A stretch of DNA of 64,000 bases. It comes from Hexactinellida sp. DTS-2022 (taxonomy: Eukaryota; Porifera; Hexactinellida). This document shows, one piece after another, positions 53,501 through 63,136 of this stretch (the stretch's first letter is position 1; every line of letters starts with the position of its first letter). The notes below the pieces were generated by a model, which worked only from the letters and a program-made list of their open reading frames with translations, did no database searches and was not told the DNA's origin. Made by a program: the position numbers and the translations under genes. The stretch spans positions 4,176,501 to 4,240,500 of the forward strand of contig JAPNXP010000012.1 of NCBI GenBank assembly GCA_028753945.1. The letters run 5' to 3'.

Positions 53501-56500
53501 TCTATGTAATAAGTGATCTTGCTTTCAATTGGGGATATAAGATTGATGGATATGTTTTCTTTAATTCAACAACTGTGATCTTTTCACAAACGTGCCCTGT
53601 CATTACCATAGCATTTTCAGACGCATTCAGCACATCTCCAATACTGACAGGCATCCAATTGTTGGATCTCTCAACTATACTAGTGTCTTGGAACAGTATC
53701 CCAGGTATAGAATCTCCATACACTTTGCTAGCCTACCCTTCATCACTCGGTACATTTAATGAATCAATCACGACTCAATTTACTCCTAGCACTGCTAACC
53801 CGCAAACTATAGCATTTACCAATCCTGATTTTATTTCCACTTATTTCGAAATGTGTCTCAATTCCAGTCCAGCCATTACCTGCTCCAAAGCAACCACTGC
53901 TAATACTAATGCTGTCATCTCAATCATCCCGGGATACGAATATATATTGGCACTTGCTTTTCAAATAGGAACTCAAATTCAGATTGATATCTTGGAAAAT
54001 AGATATATCCCAATGGAATTGCTTGTAAGTGAGGTCTCCGCTTCAGGATTCAATGTTTCTTATTCCTACAATTTGAATACTGCAATCTGCACTCCAGGTG
54101 TATCTACTGCGTATTACTATGAAGAGATGGGTTCAATTGGCACCGTATTCCCCGTCAATCTGTGTACAATAGGCACTGGATTTCTTATATCTTTTGCACA
54201 ACTATCTCAATCGCGATTTCTGTTCACATTCCCTTACGTCAGTATAAATATTCCTGGATTCAATTTAACATCTCCTGCGGCCACAGGTATAATCTTGAAC
54301 CTACCACTCTCTTTTCTTCCTATCAGCGCTGCACCAATGATTACCAATGTTTCTATACCATCGGACATAACGTCCAACTTATTTCAGGTTTCTTGGACCT
54401 CTCCTCCTAACATTCCTATCCCTCAACAGTTTGACACTTTCATCTTGTACGCATACCCAGAGAGTCAAGTATATCTCCAAGGTTACGCGTCTTGCCCAAC
54501 TAATATCAATTCCTTGGAAGACTTAGGGAATTTTATTTTTCCTATTCTATTGCAAGAATTTCTTAACCCATTCAATGATGTCTGCCCCCCACCCCAAGGC
54601 CAATTCTCCTTTTGCAAGGAATCCACTACCAACAGTGTAGAATTACCGCTCATCGCATTTCTTAATTATCGATTCGGAGTTGTAGCTAGATACAATGGTG
54701 GTCTCATTACCTACGCATCTGAATACTCCGCTTCTGCTCAGGCTTCTGAAAACCTCTCTCTCGCTCTCAACCTAGCCTACCAAGTGACCCCTGCTTCCAT
54801 TACAGTTAATTGGAACTCACAAGTGTCTTTCTGTGGCAATGCAAGATTCTTCTTTATCCTGAACTCATCATTTATACCTAATTTTGTTGCTTGTACAGCT
54901 GATAGTTATATAATAAATTTCCTTCAACCGCTCACTACATACACATTAGAATATATATTATTTTACGATGCATCTATCCTTGCCCCTCAAGCAGGCATTT
55001 GTATAACAAGTTCGACTCAGCTTGCATTCGATCCATTACCAGTGACAACTTCCTTCTGCACCCCTGTCAATCCCTGTGGGTCTGTAGGCGTGTGTTCAGA
55101 AGGGTTTTTTAACAGTTCTTTCCATTGTGACTGCAACACCGGATACATGTTCGATGGAAACACCTGCGTGGACATCAATGAATGCAATGCAATACCAAGT
55201 GTCTGTATTAATGCTGGTTGTCTCAACAGCGTTGGGAACTTCGCTTGTACATGCTTCGAAGGTTATACGCCAATGGGCGCATCTGTAATCGTGTGTGAGG
55301 ATATTGACGAGTGTGAAATAGCTGACAACTGTGTTAACGGAATTTGCACTAATCTCCTGTCTCCGGAAAACTACCAATGTGATTGTAACTCAGATTTTGA
55401 AGGCATCAACTGTGCGATTCCGATTGCGTCTCCGACTTGTCCTTCTATAACAGAGACCACGCTACTCAGTGACAACAACATTATTTTCCCAGTGACAGAA
55501 TACGGATTTGTGGCTACTATCTCCTGCTCTCAATTGGATATAGAACTGTTCGGCAGTATTACACGGTTCTGCGGAGATACTGGTGACTGGGGAACAGTTA
55601 ACATTGACGATTGTCAGAGAATCATATTCGTAGCGATAGAGCTAACAACAACACTAAGTCTGACTCGTACTCTAACCCCAGTGGAGACAGTCGCGCTCTC
55701 AGACGACTTGGCAACTGCAACAGAAGTGAGCTTATTCCCTGGAGAAATATCCGCAGCCTCTGTAGGCGTTGTTGTCATTGCAGAGGCGTTATCGACTTTA
55801 ACTGGAGACGAACTGAGAGAGAGTCTGAGTAGTGTGCAGGAAAATATAGTAGTGACAGGGTCCAATATTCTGAGACGAGAGAACAGTGCTGCTTTCGCTT
55901 CGGCTACGCCTTCCGAGGCGCAGAGCTATGTCAACAATCTGGTGGATGGGATTCAGGATATCGGCATTTTGATTGGGTCAATTGCTGAGGATAATGCAAC
56001 CATAGTACTGGAGATATCAGAGCCCACTGTAGCACTCATCGTAACTGTCGTAAGGGACGTAACAGAGCCATTGGTGCTGGGGTCTAACTTGAGTATGTCT
56101 TTGGGAAGCAATGCTTCTGCCGTGATGGCAGCCCAGACCTCGGTCTCTATTCCCGCTGCTGTGTTCCAAGCAAACGACGACGGAAACGGTATAGCGGTGA
56201 GTGTGGCTCTGTTCTCAACTGTTCAAGAGTTAATCAGTGAAGTGTTAGTGAATGCCAGCGAGCAAGGGCCTAACGGAGTGACAGATTCCCTTGCCAGCTC
56301 ATTAGCTAGCGTAAATCTATTCACGAGAAACGGACAGCGAATCAGTCAATTGGTAGAGCCGATTACCATATTATTCGTGGTAAACACCAGTCTAATTGTG
56401 GATAATTCTCAGCAGACTACACAACTCAGATGCGCGTCTTCTCGCATGCTGTCTGATGGCTGGAGCTTCCTCTATGTGGATCTAGCCAATCCTGGAGAAG

Positions 56501-57681
56501 TGCCTCCAAATCCTGCTAACTGTGTCGCCACGCATTTGACACATTTTGGAGTCCTGGTATCAGTGACATCACAGGATTTTTCAGCAGCAGAACTTCTAGC
56601 ATTACAAATCTTAACCTACCTAACTTGTGGCATTTCTATCGTATTCTTATTACTATCTATAGCTGCATATTCAATTTTGTGGTGGAAAACTCGCAATCAA
56701 CAGGAAAACATTTTCAACAAAGATGCAACAGTACTACATGTCAACTTCGCCGTTTCACTGTTGCTAGCCCTCGTATTCTTCCTCATCTCTGATGCTGCCT
56801 ACAGCAATGAGGGTTTATGCAAAGCTGTCTTATTATTCCAGTACTACTTTTGGCTCAGCGTATTCACTGCTTCTCTCTCCATCGGTATCTATCTGTTGAT
56901 CAAGATATTCGCTTGGTCCAGCCAGAGACGCTTCTGGTACTATTTGGTGCTTCTCACCTGGGGCCTCCCCATGCCCCTACTCATCATCACGCCGGTAATA
57001 GCCCGCGATTATCTCATTAACACGCAAGAGATGGTGTGTTGGTTCAGCAAGGAGCCTAATTACGCGAATTTAGGATTCATAGTGCCTATGATCGTCATTA
57101 CTTTAACCAACTTTGTTATCTTGATCATAACAGCAATTGTTCTATTCAAGATATCAAAAGGCAACAAAGGAATGGTACAACAAATAAGAGGAGTACTCAT
57201 AGCTTCTTTTATTCTCTCTCCAATCCTTGGTCTACCCTGGCTTTTCTCCATCATAGCGACAGCTCCCACTTCAGCCACTGCTTTCTTTTTCACTATCATA
57301 CTGGGACTACAGGGTACTTTATTCGCTATCCTATACCCACTGAGAACTCCAGAAATAATAGATTATGTGTTGAGATGTAGAAATCCGTATACCGGTATCA
57401 AGATGACTCAGACACATTCTTCCAATCCCTCGCATCCAACTCCCACCGCTATTAAGTTCAGAGTCAAGCGTGCAGACCACAGCACTGCCAGCGATTCAGC
57501 CTCTATAGTTAAATCAAAAGCAGAACAATCTGAGCATGGTCACGAAAATATAGAACTCGAGAACATTAAGCCTGTGACCGTAAGTGTTAGCAAGAGTGAG
57601 AAAGAAGAGGGTATCTCCTCCCTTCCATTCATAACGGGTAGTCCCTCTGTTCCTCGGTATGAGAGTCTTCATAACAATTAG
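50566..57681 (+). CDS. Large adhesion-type GPCR (EGF, GAIN/GPS, 7TM)
   Basis: One giant exon; residues are counted from 50632. The frame opens right after a 3' splice site (ATTTTCTCTATAG, ending 50565) with no ATG, and its first residues (PLLPTLPFLLATFILLCPVT) look like a signal peptide. An upstream exon must supply the start. The ectodomain has about 1470 residues of Asn/Ser/Thr-rich beta-type sequence with recurring V-x-W strands (fibronectin-III-like). EGF-like domains follow at about 1475-1600, two with the calcium-binding DINEC/DIDEC start. Then come a CCP/sushi-like module (about 1603-1660) and a GAIN domain to about 1980. The GPS is degenerate in cysteines but keeps the HLT cleavage tripeptide (CVATHLTHFGVL). 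Seven hydrophobic helices span about 1986-2245, then a Ser-rich tail. Ligand unknown. Base composition is AT-rich, unlike the pump gene. Confidence 0.92.
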   Translation, partial: TKPLLPTLPFLLATFILLCPVTVSIRVTDGSLSFANPQIVIALQFDSSVSGPELNLNGIGLSNTLTFDTNCTFVNLSITIQNLTGSFQHDLILSLPDSNNIVTVTSESSTPCLANNQSTFTTLPPDFVPGSSLTLIPLQVIPDTTSPNISSSGVVVNLNQGSISILFSELVDLNTIDISLLRLYGSAVAGSFSFVAFTALTNSNNKAGISNTYAFSIEVFELQTIVNVCSSICYLHISPGDVVSDVFGNTLSIQNVTVLPTNFTTFTSSQFVASFVLQLVTPTRVNVTITPPAQREADVINYLLYEFPRFVNYYHSNCDYPLAYDYQRRSNSTQWDTGLPFGGNFPPCVNGSDYRCYASKDLSFVIEFFSGYLTSFILVTEFPQITSNSASSSLSPVSLYANFLQFQIRVQPNPMRRSIQQSPNPVANRIVVQWQVDSSFCDRHQLTLYYGGNSFPSSSFKYINLDTNITCGAKFVNIYSTSGSISVIPEIRIIAPHINIPLDTCISVRLGSLNQGGIPSSRIDRPVIDRVSGLSPSNAIYLKWDTFTPSTGYTIDYFNIYIIPVYALRYDGGSCSNVDSQTTPNDFTFLPTEYYKYGVSIPSEDFPFNCPPPPGLAFPYDCFSLSSDNEDLTFSHSFPYAISIIVEAVTRELSSYAIVKVRSYPQNFTSYTLNQGRDGLNYQQFTWNSLLCQVTDSFLFIHLSFFDEEINRDVFFSEVFPCPPGMGIDLQVQNSISYKSFSNYFSEVTTLDGLMCLLSYESSQINVFSGFQEILVELIDFSYIDYETILVSIQTFNFDSSSTNILIVPDSEMILDTDIGTANICPGNMPDLPPYFIGFRSNFTLRNMNNLTCENTSDYTCTTVQSTINIPLRIIPGLGFRIRVVFQGNEFTISTNNQGPFYPIGNLQSIRLQSELNTNTTLATANSIMVSWNVDYYCPPNSYISVAWIRSFSEKLIPRRRRGLTPIDIDATMPCDVGFYVISDLAFNWGYKIDGYVFFNSTTVIFSQTCPVITIAFSDAFSTSPILTGIQLLDLSTILVSWNSIPGIESPYTLLAYPSSLGTFNESITTQFTPSTANPQTIAFTNPDFISTYFEMCLNSSPAITCSKATTANTNAVISIIPGYEYILALAFQIGTQIQIDILENRYIPMELLVSEVSASGFNVSYSYNLNTAICTPGVSTAYYYEEMGSIGTVFPVNLCTIGTGFLISFAQLSQSRFLFTFPYVSINIPGFNLTSPAATGIILNLPLSFLPISAAPMITNVSIPSDITSNLFQVSWTSPPNIPIPQQFDTFILYAYPESQVYLQGYASCPTNINSLEDLGNFIFPILLQEFLNPFNDVCPPPQGQFSFCKESTTNSVELPLIAFLNYRFGVVARYNGGLITYASEYSASAQASENLSLALNLAYQVTPASITVNWNSQVSFCGNARFFFILNSSFIPNFVACTADSYIINFLQPLTTYTLEYILFYDASILAPQAGICITSSTQLAFDPLPVTTSFCTPVNPCGSVGVCSEGFFNSSFHCDCNTGYMFDGNTCVDINECNAIPSVCINAGCLNSVGNFACTCFEGYTPMGASVIVCEDIDECEIADNCVNGICTNLLSPENYQCDCNSDFEGINCAIPIASPTCPSITETTLLSDNNIIFPVTEYGFVATISCSQLDIELFGSITRFCGDTGDWGTVNIDDCQRIIFVAIELTTTLSLTRTLTPVETVALSDDLATATEVSLFPGEISAASVGVVVIAEALSTLTGDELRESLSSVQENIVVTGSNILRRENSAAFASATPSEAQSYVNNLVDGIQDIGILIGSIAEDNATIVLEISEPTVALIVTVVRDVTEPLVLGSNLSMSLGSNASAVMAAQTSVSIPAAVFQANDDGNGIAVSVALFSTVQELISEVLVNASEQGPNGVTDSLASSLASVNLFTRNGQRISQLVEPITILFVVNTSLIVDNSQQTTQLRCASSRMLSDGWSFLYVDLANPGEVPPNPANCVATHLTHFGVLVSVTSQDFSAAELLALQILTYLTCGISIVFLLLSIAAYSILWWKTRNQQENIFNKDATVLHVNFAVSLLLALVFFLISDAAYSNEGLCKAVLLFQYYFWLSVFTASLSIGIYLLIKIFAWSSQRRFWYYLVLLTWGLPMPLLIITPVIARDYLINTQEMVCWFSKEPNYANLGFIVPMIVITLTNFVILIITAIVLFKISKGNKGMVQQIRGVLIASFILSPILGLPWLFSIIATAPTSATAFFFTIILGLQGTLFAILYPLRTPEIIDYVLRCRNPYTGIKMTQTHSSNPSHPTPTAIKFRVKRADHSTASDSASIVKSKAEQSEHGHENIELENIKPVTVSVSKSEKEEGISSLPFITGSPSVPRYESLHNN

Positions 57682-58059
57682 TTCTCTCTTCCAGATTAAC
57701 TGGTATTTTCTGTAAACTGTTATTAACATTACTCTTGTAGGATAGTTATTTTAGAATAATTGGTCGTCAGTGTATACATACCCATTATTAGCATTTTCTC
57801 TATAATATTATTTCATATTCTCGTGTGGATTAGAATTTATGGATGGAAAATTCGAAATAAGGTTATTCACTTACCTATTGTACCCAACAGGAAACAAAAC
57901 TAGCCTCCAGTTTCACATTGAATTTGCAGCAATTTTTACTGTGCCGATTATTATGTAGTGGGCTAGTTATAATTTCATTGCCTTGGTTAGTTTTTTATAG
58001 TTTTTTATCAGAACAGAGTTTTATTGACAAGGAATTTGAGGAATTTGAGGAATTCGTGA

Positions 58060-58290
58060 CCTGGGGTCACGATTTTTTATTACATTTTTTTGGACACATT
58101 TTACCCAATTTAATGTCACAACAGGGCAAATCAAATTAATCAATAGTATCCGCATATTGAATTTATAATTTTATATGCATATGATAGAGAATTTAATTCT
58201 ACCCCTTTTCACTGTGCACGAACTTTGAAATTGGGCTTAGTTTGTGCCATAAATGAGTTGCAATTCTTTTTTGTTTACTACACTTCATTT
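58060..58290 (-). repeat. Dispersed repeat, copy 1 (inverted relative to 63690-63905)
   Basis: The reverse complement of this segment aligns to 63690-63905 through TAGTAAACAAA, GGCACAAA, TTCGTGCAC, TAGAATT(A/T)AATTCTCTATC, ATGCATATAAA and AAAATGTGTCC in the same order. No TIR or frame recognised. Confidence 0.65.
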
Positions 58291-58634
58291 CACTGTTAAA
58301 TGGGATTTCGTACAATGAATTCGAAATTCTACAAATGGTGTAACTAGACAATAACATAAGGTTTAATAGTTCCACAAGGTCGCAATTTAACACTTCTATC
58401 TGTAAATTTTTTCTCACTATACCCTGTCTTGATTAGTGTACACTGTACAGTTGTATCAGATGTTATAATTACCTCCATTAGTAACCCAGTCTCTAATAAT
58501 ATGTTATTACAGTATTTTCCAAATTACTAATATTTTCGTTAGGGTAAGTGAAGCAATACATTTTATATATATAGGCCTCTATAAAATGAGACCCGGATTA
58601 TCCGAACAAAACTTGTTCAAATCTTTTTAATTCA

Positions 58635-58790
58635 GTGATGTGCTCCGTTACTCAGTAACGGAAAAGTAACGGAGTAACGGTAACGGAAAAAAGTAACGGT
58701 AACGGACATCCGTTACTTTTAACTAGTTACCGTTATCTTTAATCAGTTACTCTTACCATTACATATTCCATTGCCGTTACTCCGTAGATT
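58635..58790. repeat. GTAACGG-rich repeat
   Basis: CCGTTACT/AGTAACGG units occur about a dozen times in both orientations, giving overlapping short palindromes. Probably the decayed remains of a TIR element. Confidence 0.55.
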
Positions 58791-58992
58791 CTAATACATG
58801 TAATACTATTTAAATAGTGATTAATTAAACATTCGTTGTAGACTTTAGATCTAAAAGATTTTCTACACAAATATAAACTTCTCTTCCATAATGGAGTATG
58901 GAGCTTTTTAGTTGTTTATCTCACGATTACGATTACATATTTAGTACAAACCCTTTCACAAAGATGAGTCGGTAGGTAATAATCCTTTATAG

Positions 58993-59066
58993 CAGCGATT
59001 CCCAATCTTTTTGGACCCCTCTAATTGGCAGTGATATATCTTGTGGACCCAGGTTGTGAACCACTG
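58993..59066. mobile_element. hAT MITE, CAGCGATTCCCAATC ends
   Basis: A 74-bp element with ends CAGCGATTCCCAATC and GGTTGTGAACCACTG and an 8-bp target duplication CTTTATAG/CTTTATAA (58985-58992, 59067-59074; one mismatch). Same family as 47479-47721. Confidence 0.85.
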
Positions 59067-59137
59067 CTTTATAACGTTCTAACCCACTCGGATTCCCAAA
59101 ATTGTAAAAACATAGTTTTGAGGATGTCATCATCACT

Positions 59138-60511
59138 AAAATCTAAAATTACAGCTGTGCCGACTGCATTTTCATTTGGTAACACTATACAGTATTTGGT
59201 GGGCCAATGCCTAATTTTTGATAAAAGCACTAAAATTTGTACACATGTACTTTGATGTAGTGCGAACATTTTTGGATATTGAGGCAATTGAAAGAGTGTC
59301 TATATCGGCCATGACAGCTCGTCAAAGTTAACACGTCCGATAGTGTTCGCCGGACTTGTTTATCACAAAAACTTGTTCAAATTAAGTTATATCGTCTTTT
59401 TATTGTTGAATTCGGTTTCCAAGTAAAATTTCCGATAATTTGATATATCACATGACCATATTTGGAAGAATTTTTCCATAGCAACGCTGGAATAAACCAG
59501 GAATGTGTTAAAAATTCCATTCTCCAATTGTGTCCTTATCCGATCTAGTGACCCCTCTTTCGACTCCAATCAACTACCTGAGTATAATTATGCACATACC
59601 GACCAGGGGTTTATCTAGGATTTTCGTGGCTGGCACCTTATTATGGAGGTAGAAATTTTCCGGCACCCTAGAGGTATTAGCCATAATACAAAATCAATAT
59701 AATACAATGATGCGGCACTATTTTAAGGAGGTAAACTGCTACGGTGCACAAATAGTTGTTTATCCAAGCATTTCTGGACCAGAAAATCTGGCCATACACC
59801 CGGCACCTAATTAAGTGCCAAACCGGCACCTAAATCGAATCGAAAATCACGCACTTTTTGACCACAACTGATGCGTGGCCGGCACCTAAAAGTGTCGGCC
59901 AGGCACCTAGATAAACCCCTGATACCGACCCTGTAAAACGTGATTTGATAAAATTATTTGATATTTATGGTAAATCACGGTGAATCTCGAATAATTTTTT
60001 CAAATCACGTTTTACAGGGTCGGCATGTGTATAATTATACTCAGGTAGTTGATTGGAGTCGAAAGAGGGGTCACTCGATCGGGTAAGGTCACAATTGAAG
60101 AATGGGATTTTTGACACATTCCTGGTTTATTCCAGCGTTACTATGGAAAAATTCTTCCAAATATGGTCATGTGATATATCAAATTATCGGAAATTTTACT
60201 TGGAAACCGAATTCAACAATAAAAAGACGATACAACTTAATTTGAACAAGTTTTTGTGGTAAACAAGTCCGGCGAACACTATCGGACGTGTTAACTTTGA
60301 CGAGCTGTCATGGCCGATATAGAAACTCTTTCAATTGCCTCAATATCCAAAAATGTTCGCACTACATTAAAGTACATGTGTACAAATTTTGGTGCTTTCA
60401 TCAAAAAAATGGACAATCTTTTGAAACTTTATGTCTATGCCGCCGCTGGACTATAATAGAATATTGCCTCCACAAATAATGATGTCTGCACAGCTGTAAT
60501 TTTAGATTTTT
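59138..60511. mobile_element. Large foldback element with arms of about 390-430 bp
   Basis: The outer ends AAAATCTAAAATTACAGCTG (59138) and CAGCTGTAATTTTAGATTTT (ending 60511) are inverted and belong to the CAGCTGTGCCGAC MITE family. Inside, 59212-59603 is repeated inverted at about 60019-60410 with few differences. With the hAT insertion at 59604-59921 removed, the arms extend to CCCTGTAAAACGTGATTTGA and leave a loop of only a few tens of bases. Each arm holds the same 60-codon frame in mirror orientation, without a credible start. Confidence 0.85.
59604..59921. mobile_element. hAT-type MITE inserted in the foldback element
   Basis: Ends CAGGGGTTTATCTAGGATTT and CACCTAGATAAACCCCTG are inverted. 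A perfect 8-bp duplication ATACCGAC flanks it (59596-59603, 59922-59929). GGCACC motifs recur throughout. Confidence 0.92.
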
Positions 60512-60697
60512 CTGCACAAGAGTGGAATGTAATAGAAATGTTAAGAGCCGTTTTATGGGGTGACAATAAGTTCATTCAGGACAGGATAGTTCAATATTAA
60601 GACTCATAGCAGCTAGCAGTAGACTATAGAATAGTAAGAGGTCACAGAAGTTTCATACAGTACATCCTCGCTAATCCGAACAGAGGTGTTTAGATTC

Positions 60698-60829
60698 AAA
60701 AAGTCTAAAATTGCAGCTGTGCCAACAGCATTTTCTATTAGAGGAACTATTAATCAACAACCAATCATCAAATATAGTGCCTCTGCCTCCAATGGACATG
60801 CTGCGGCACAGCTATAATTTTAGATTTTT
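60698..60829. mobile_element. MITE of the CAGCTGTGCCGAC family
   Basis: Ends AAAAGTCTAAAATTGCAGCT and AGCTATAATTTTAGATTTTT are inverted; TGTGCCAACAGCATTT and ATGCTGCGGCACA continue the TIR. About 132 bp, 190 bp from the foldback element. Confidence 0.8.
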
Positions 60830-61216
60830 CAATTTTTCGTTGACTATAATTCATTGGGTACGAATTACATACTAATGTATTATATAAGTTTTCACATTCT
60901 TGACGAACAATTAAAATAGTTCATACAAATATAAACACACGTTATTGCAGGCAACTGAATTATATGGTCACAAATTTATGCAGGATTATGTACTTAGTAC
61001 TTTGGCTTACTCGGGAACATGATACGTAACCAGAATCTAAATTTACAAATTATTTAAAGATTATTTTGTAGCTACTGAGACAGCTGGGATTCAATTTGAA
61101 TTCGGTCACATTGGTGGTCCGACAAATTATACAGTTCTAGTTTGCGAGATTATAATTTAAATATTTGATGATATTTTGATTTTTTCACACGAAATTTACA
61201 AAAAAATTAGCAAAGT

Positions 61217-62470
61217 TTAAGAAAATATTTGAAATGCACATGAATCGTTACAAGAGACACAAACTAATTTAGTGTTGTTGAGGATAGCAATGCCAAAAGG
61301 GAAGTCAAACATTCCAGCTTGTTGTCCTTCCTGTCCTACCGTGTGTAGGAGGTCTCCTGCTGGAGAGAATACTTTGATATCGTGAGCAAAGCAGTCGCTG
61401 ATGACAATATTATTGAGTCCGTCTAAACAGAAGTAATATGCTTCTGAAACTTGCATTCCTATTCCTCCGGTAACTATGGAGCGGGACTTCTCTCCTGATA
61501 GTGTAAACACGTGAATACAGGGATTGTCTTCACGGCTTAACACAAACATTTCATTGTTTGTGAATTTAACATCAACAGGTGATGTCATTGTTTGATGTCG
61601 TAGTGAGCCTTGGAAGGTTAGATCTGTAGACAGTATTTGGATTCTGTTGTTTTCTTGATCTGGCACGTAGAGGCGTTGATTGGGAGAGATGGCGAGTTGT
61701 CTCGGAGAATAGAACTCTTCATTTCCAGATCCATGCTTCCCTACTCGCTTTACCATTGTGAGATCTGGAAGCTTGAATAGGACGATAGCGTGTTGTGTTG
61801 TGTCAGTGACATAAATGCTATCCTGATGGATTAATATGCCACATGGCATTATCAGGTATTGATGTCCGAATTCGTTGATATAGTCTCCTGTCTCAGAGAA
61901 TATTTGGATTCTTTTGTTGTTCATATCCGCCACATAAATGTGTCCGGATTCCGTATCGATTGAGACACCACTTGGGCCGTTAAACTCTCCATGAGCTGAT
62001 CCTAATTTCCCAAAAGCAACAATGGGTTGTTGGAATGTGGCATAGTTTGGTATCGCTGGCACAGGAGGGATGGGAGGAGTCTCGAGTTGTACAATCTCTC
62101 CCAGACGGGAGATACGTTCCTCTAGGTCCCGTGTGTCGCAGAGGTAGCTCACTTCTTGAGGTGGTGCTGCCACTTGCATTTCTGCCATTTTCCCTTCCAA
62201 ATCTGTGACTATTTTCCCCTGAAAGGAATGCAACAAATTGTGAGTCATTTGACCTTCCAAAAATGCGCGGGTTTCTGCGATTTGTTGTTGCATTTGTTGT
62301 CGCGCCACCCGATTGGCTCTGATTTCCTCTCGTCTGTCCCTTAAGTCGGTCAACAGTTGGTGCCTTCTCTGCTCGAGAGAGAGTATCAACCTGTCTATCG
62401 ATTGGTTGATTTGTATCGACACGGGGTCTACGATTGGTACTGGGATTAGCTCAGGTATTTGAGTCGCCAT
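61217..62470 (-). CDS. Coiled-coil/NHL-repeat protein (TRIM-NHL-like, no RING or B-box)
   Basis: An intronless 417-residue protein. Residues about 20-135 form a coiled coil (RLILSLEQRRHQLLTDLRDR, EIRANRVARQQMQQQIAETR). A Pro-rich hinge follows at about 135-150. Then comes an NHL propeller of about six blades: FGKLGSAHGEFNGPSGVSID with GHIYVADMNNKRIQIF, DSIYVTDTTQHAIVLF, QRLYVPDQENNRIQIL, NNIVISDCFAHDIKVF and MFDFPFGIAILNNTKLV. This is the C-terminal half of TRIM2/3/71-type proteins, in which the propeller binds RNA or protein. The RING finger and B-boxes are absent and there is no upstream exon in sight, so ubiquitin ligase activity is not expected. I associate closely similar coiled-coil/NHL proteins with sponges, from memory. 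Confidence 0.9.
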   Translation of the reverse strand: MATQIPELIPVPIVDPVSIQINQSIDRLILSLEQRRHQLLTDLRDRREEIRANRVARQQMQQQIAETRAFLEGQMTHNLLHSFQGKIVTDLEGKMAEMQVAAPPQEVSYLCDTRDLEERISRLGEIVQLETPPIPPVPAIPNYATFQQPIVAFGKLGSAHGEFNGPSGVSIDTESGHIYVADMNNKRIQIFSETGDYINEFGHQYLIMPCGILIHQDSIYVTDTTQHAIVLFKLPDLTMVKRVGKHGSGNEEFYSPRQLAISPNQRLYVPDQENNRIQILSTDLTFQGSLRHQTMTSPVDVKFTNNEMFVLSREDNPCIHVFTLSGEKSRSIVTGGIGMQVSEAYYFCLDGLNNIVISDCFAHDIKVFSPAGDLLHTVGQEGQQAGMFDFPFGIAILNNTKLVCVSCNDSCAFQIFS

Positions 62471-63003
62471 TTGTGTTTTTTGAAATTTATTTGAGTTTGT
62501 TTGTTTGTTTCAGTTTAATCTTAATTTATAGTTCCATTAAATGACTACTCTCATTTCTGAGTAACACAGTTAATATTAGTTGTGGTCGTTAGACAATACT
62601 TTAACTCTGAACTTATTGCGTATTTAGATTAGTGGCTGTATTAATTGTGGTTGTTGTTTCAATGGATAACTAATTTCTGCAATTCCATCAAATTCTTTTG
62701 AACCACTAAATTAAATAATTCTACTTTTTAAGGAATATTAGCTTTTCAATAACAAAAGTTTATTCGTTGAACATATTTAAGTTCCGATTAATAGATCACA
62801 GTTCCATAAGGGGAACATATTTGGTGTTCCTACTAACGAGTTTGCTTATAGTTCTATTTATAGTTCCAATCTCATACTTACAGTAGAACAACTCTCTGTA
62901 TAAGTTAAAGCTACTTCAAATAATAAATAAACTAATTATTGGACCGATATATCGACTCCGAGGGGCTCGTTATACAATATTCGAATAAATAAAGGAGAAG
63001 TAT

Positions 63004-63136
63004 AAAAAAATCCAAAATTGCAGCTGTGCCGACGCATTTCCCTTTGGTGGCACTATCTTTTGGTGGATACCGGTTGGGTAATTGATAGTGCCTCCAAGGA
63101 AATGCTGTCGGGACAGCTGCAATTAGGAATTTTTTT
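63004..63136. mobile_element. MITE of the CAGCTGTGCCGAC family
   Basis: The left arm runs AAAAATCCAAAATTGCAGCT, then GTGCCGACGCATTTCC and GGTGGCACTATC. The right arm is the inverted counterpart ending CAGCTGCAATTAGGAATTTT. TIRs are about 50 bp of the 133-bp element. The best preserved short copy in the window. Confidence 0.85.

Larger units (their letters stand above)
57682..61216. other. Repeat-rich intergenic region
   Basis: No supported gene. It contains a dispersed repeat (about 58060-58290), a GTAACGG-rich patch (58635-58790), a hAT MITE (58993-59066), a large nested foldback (59138-60511) and a MITE (60698-60829). A 60-bp block at 57939-57998 resembles 17448-17505. Confidence 0.7.

Noticed and set aside
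59387-60262. Matching 60-codon frames on opposite strands
   Set aside because: They are the two arms of the foldback element; neither has an ATG, and similarity is explained by the inverted repeat.
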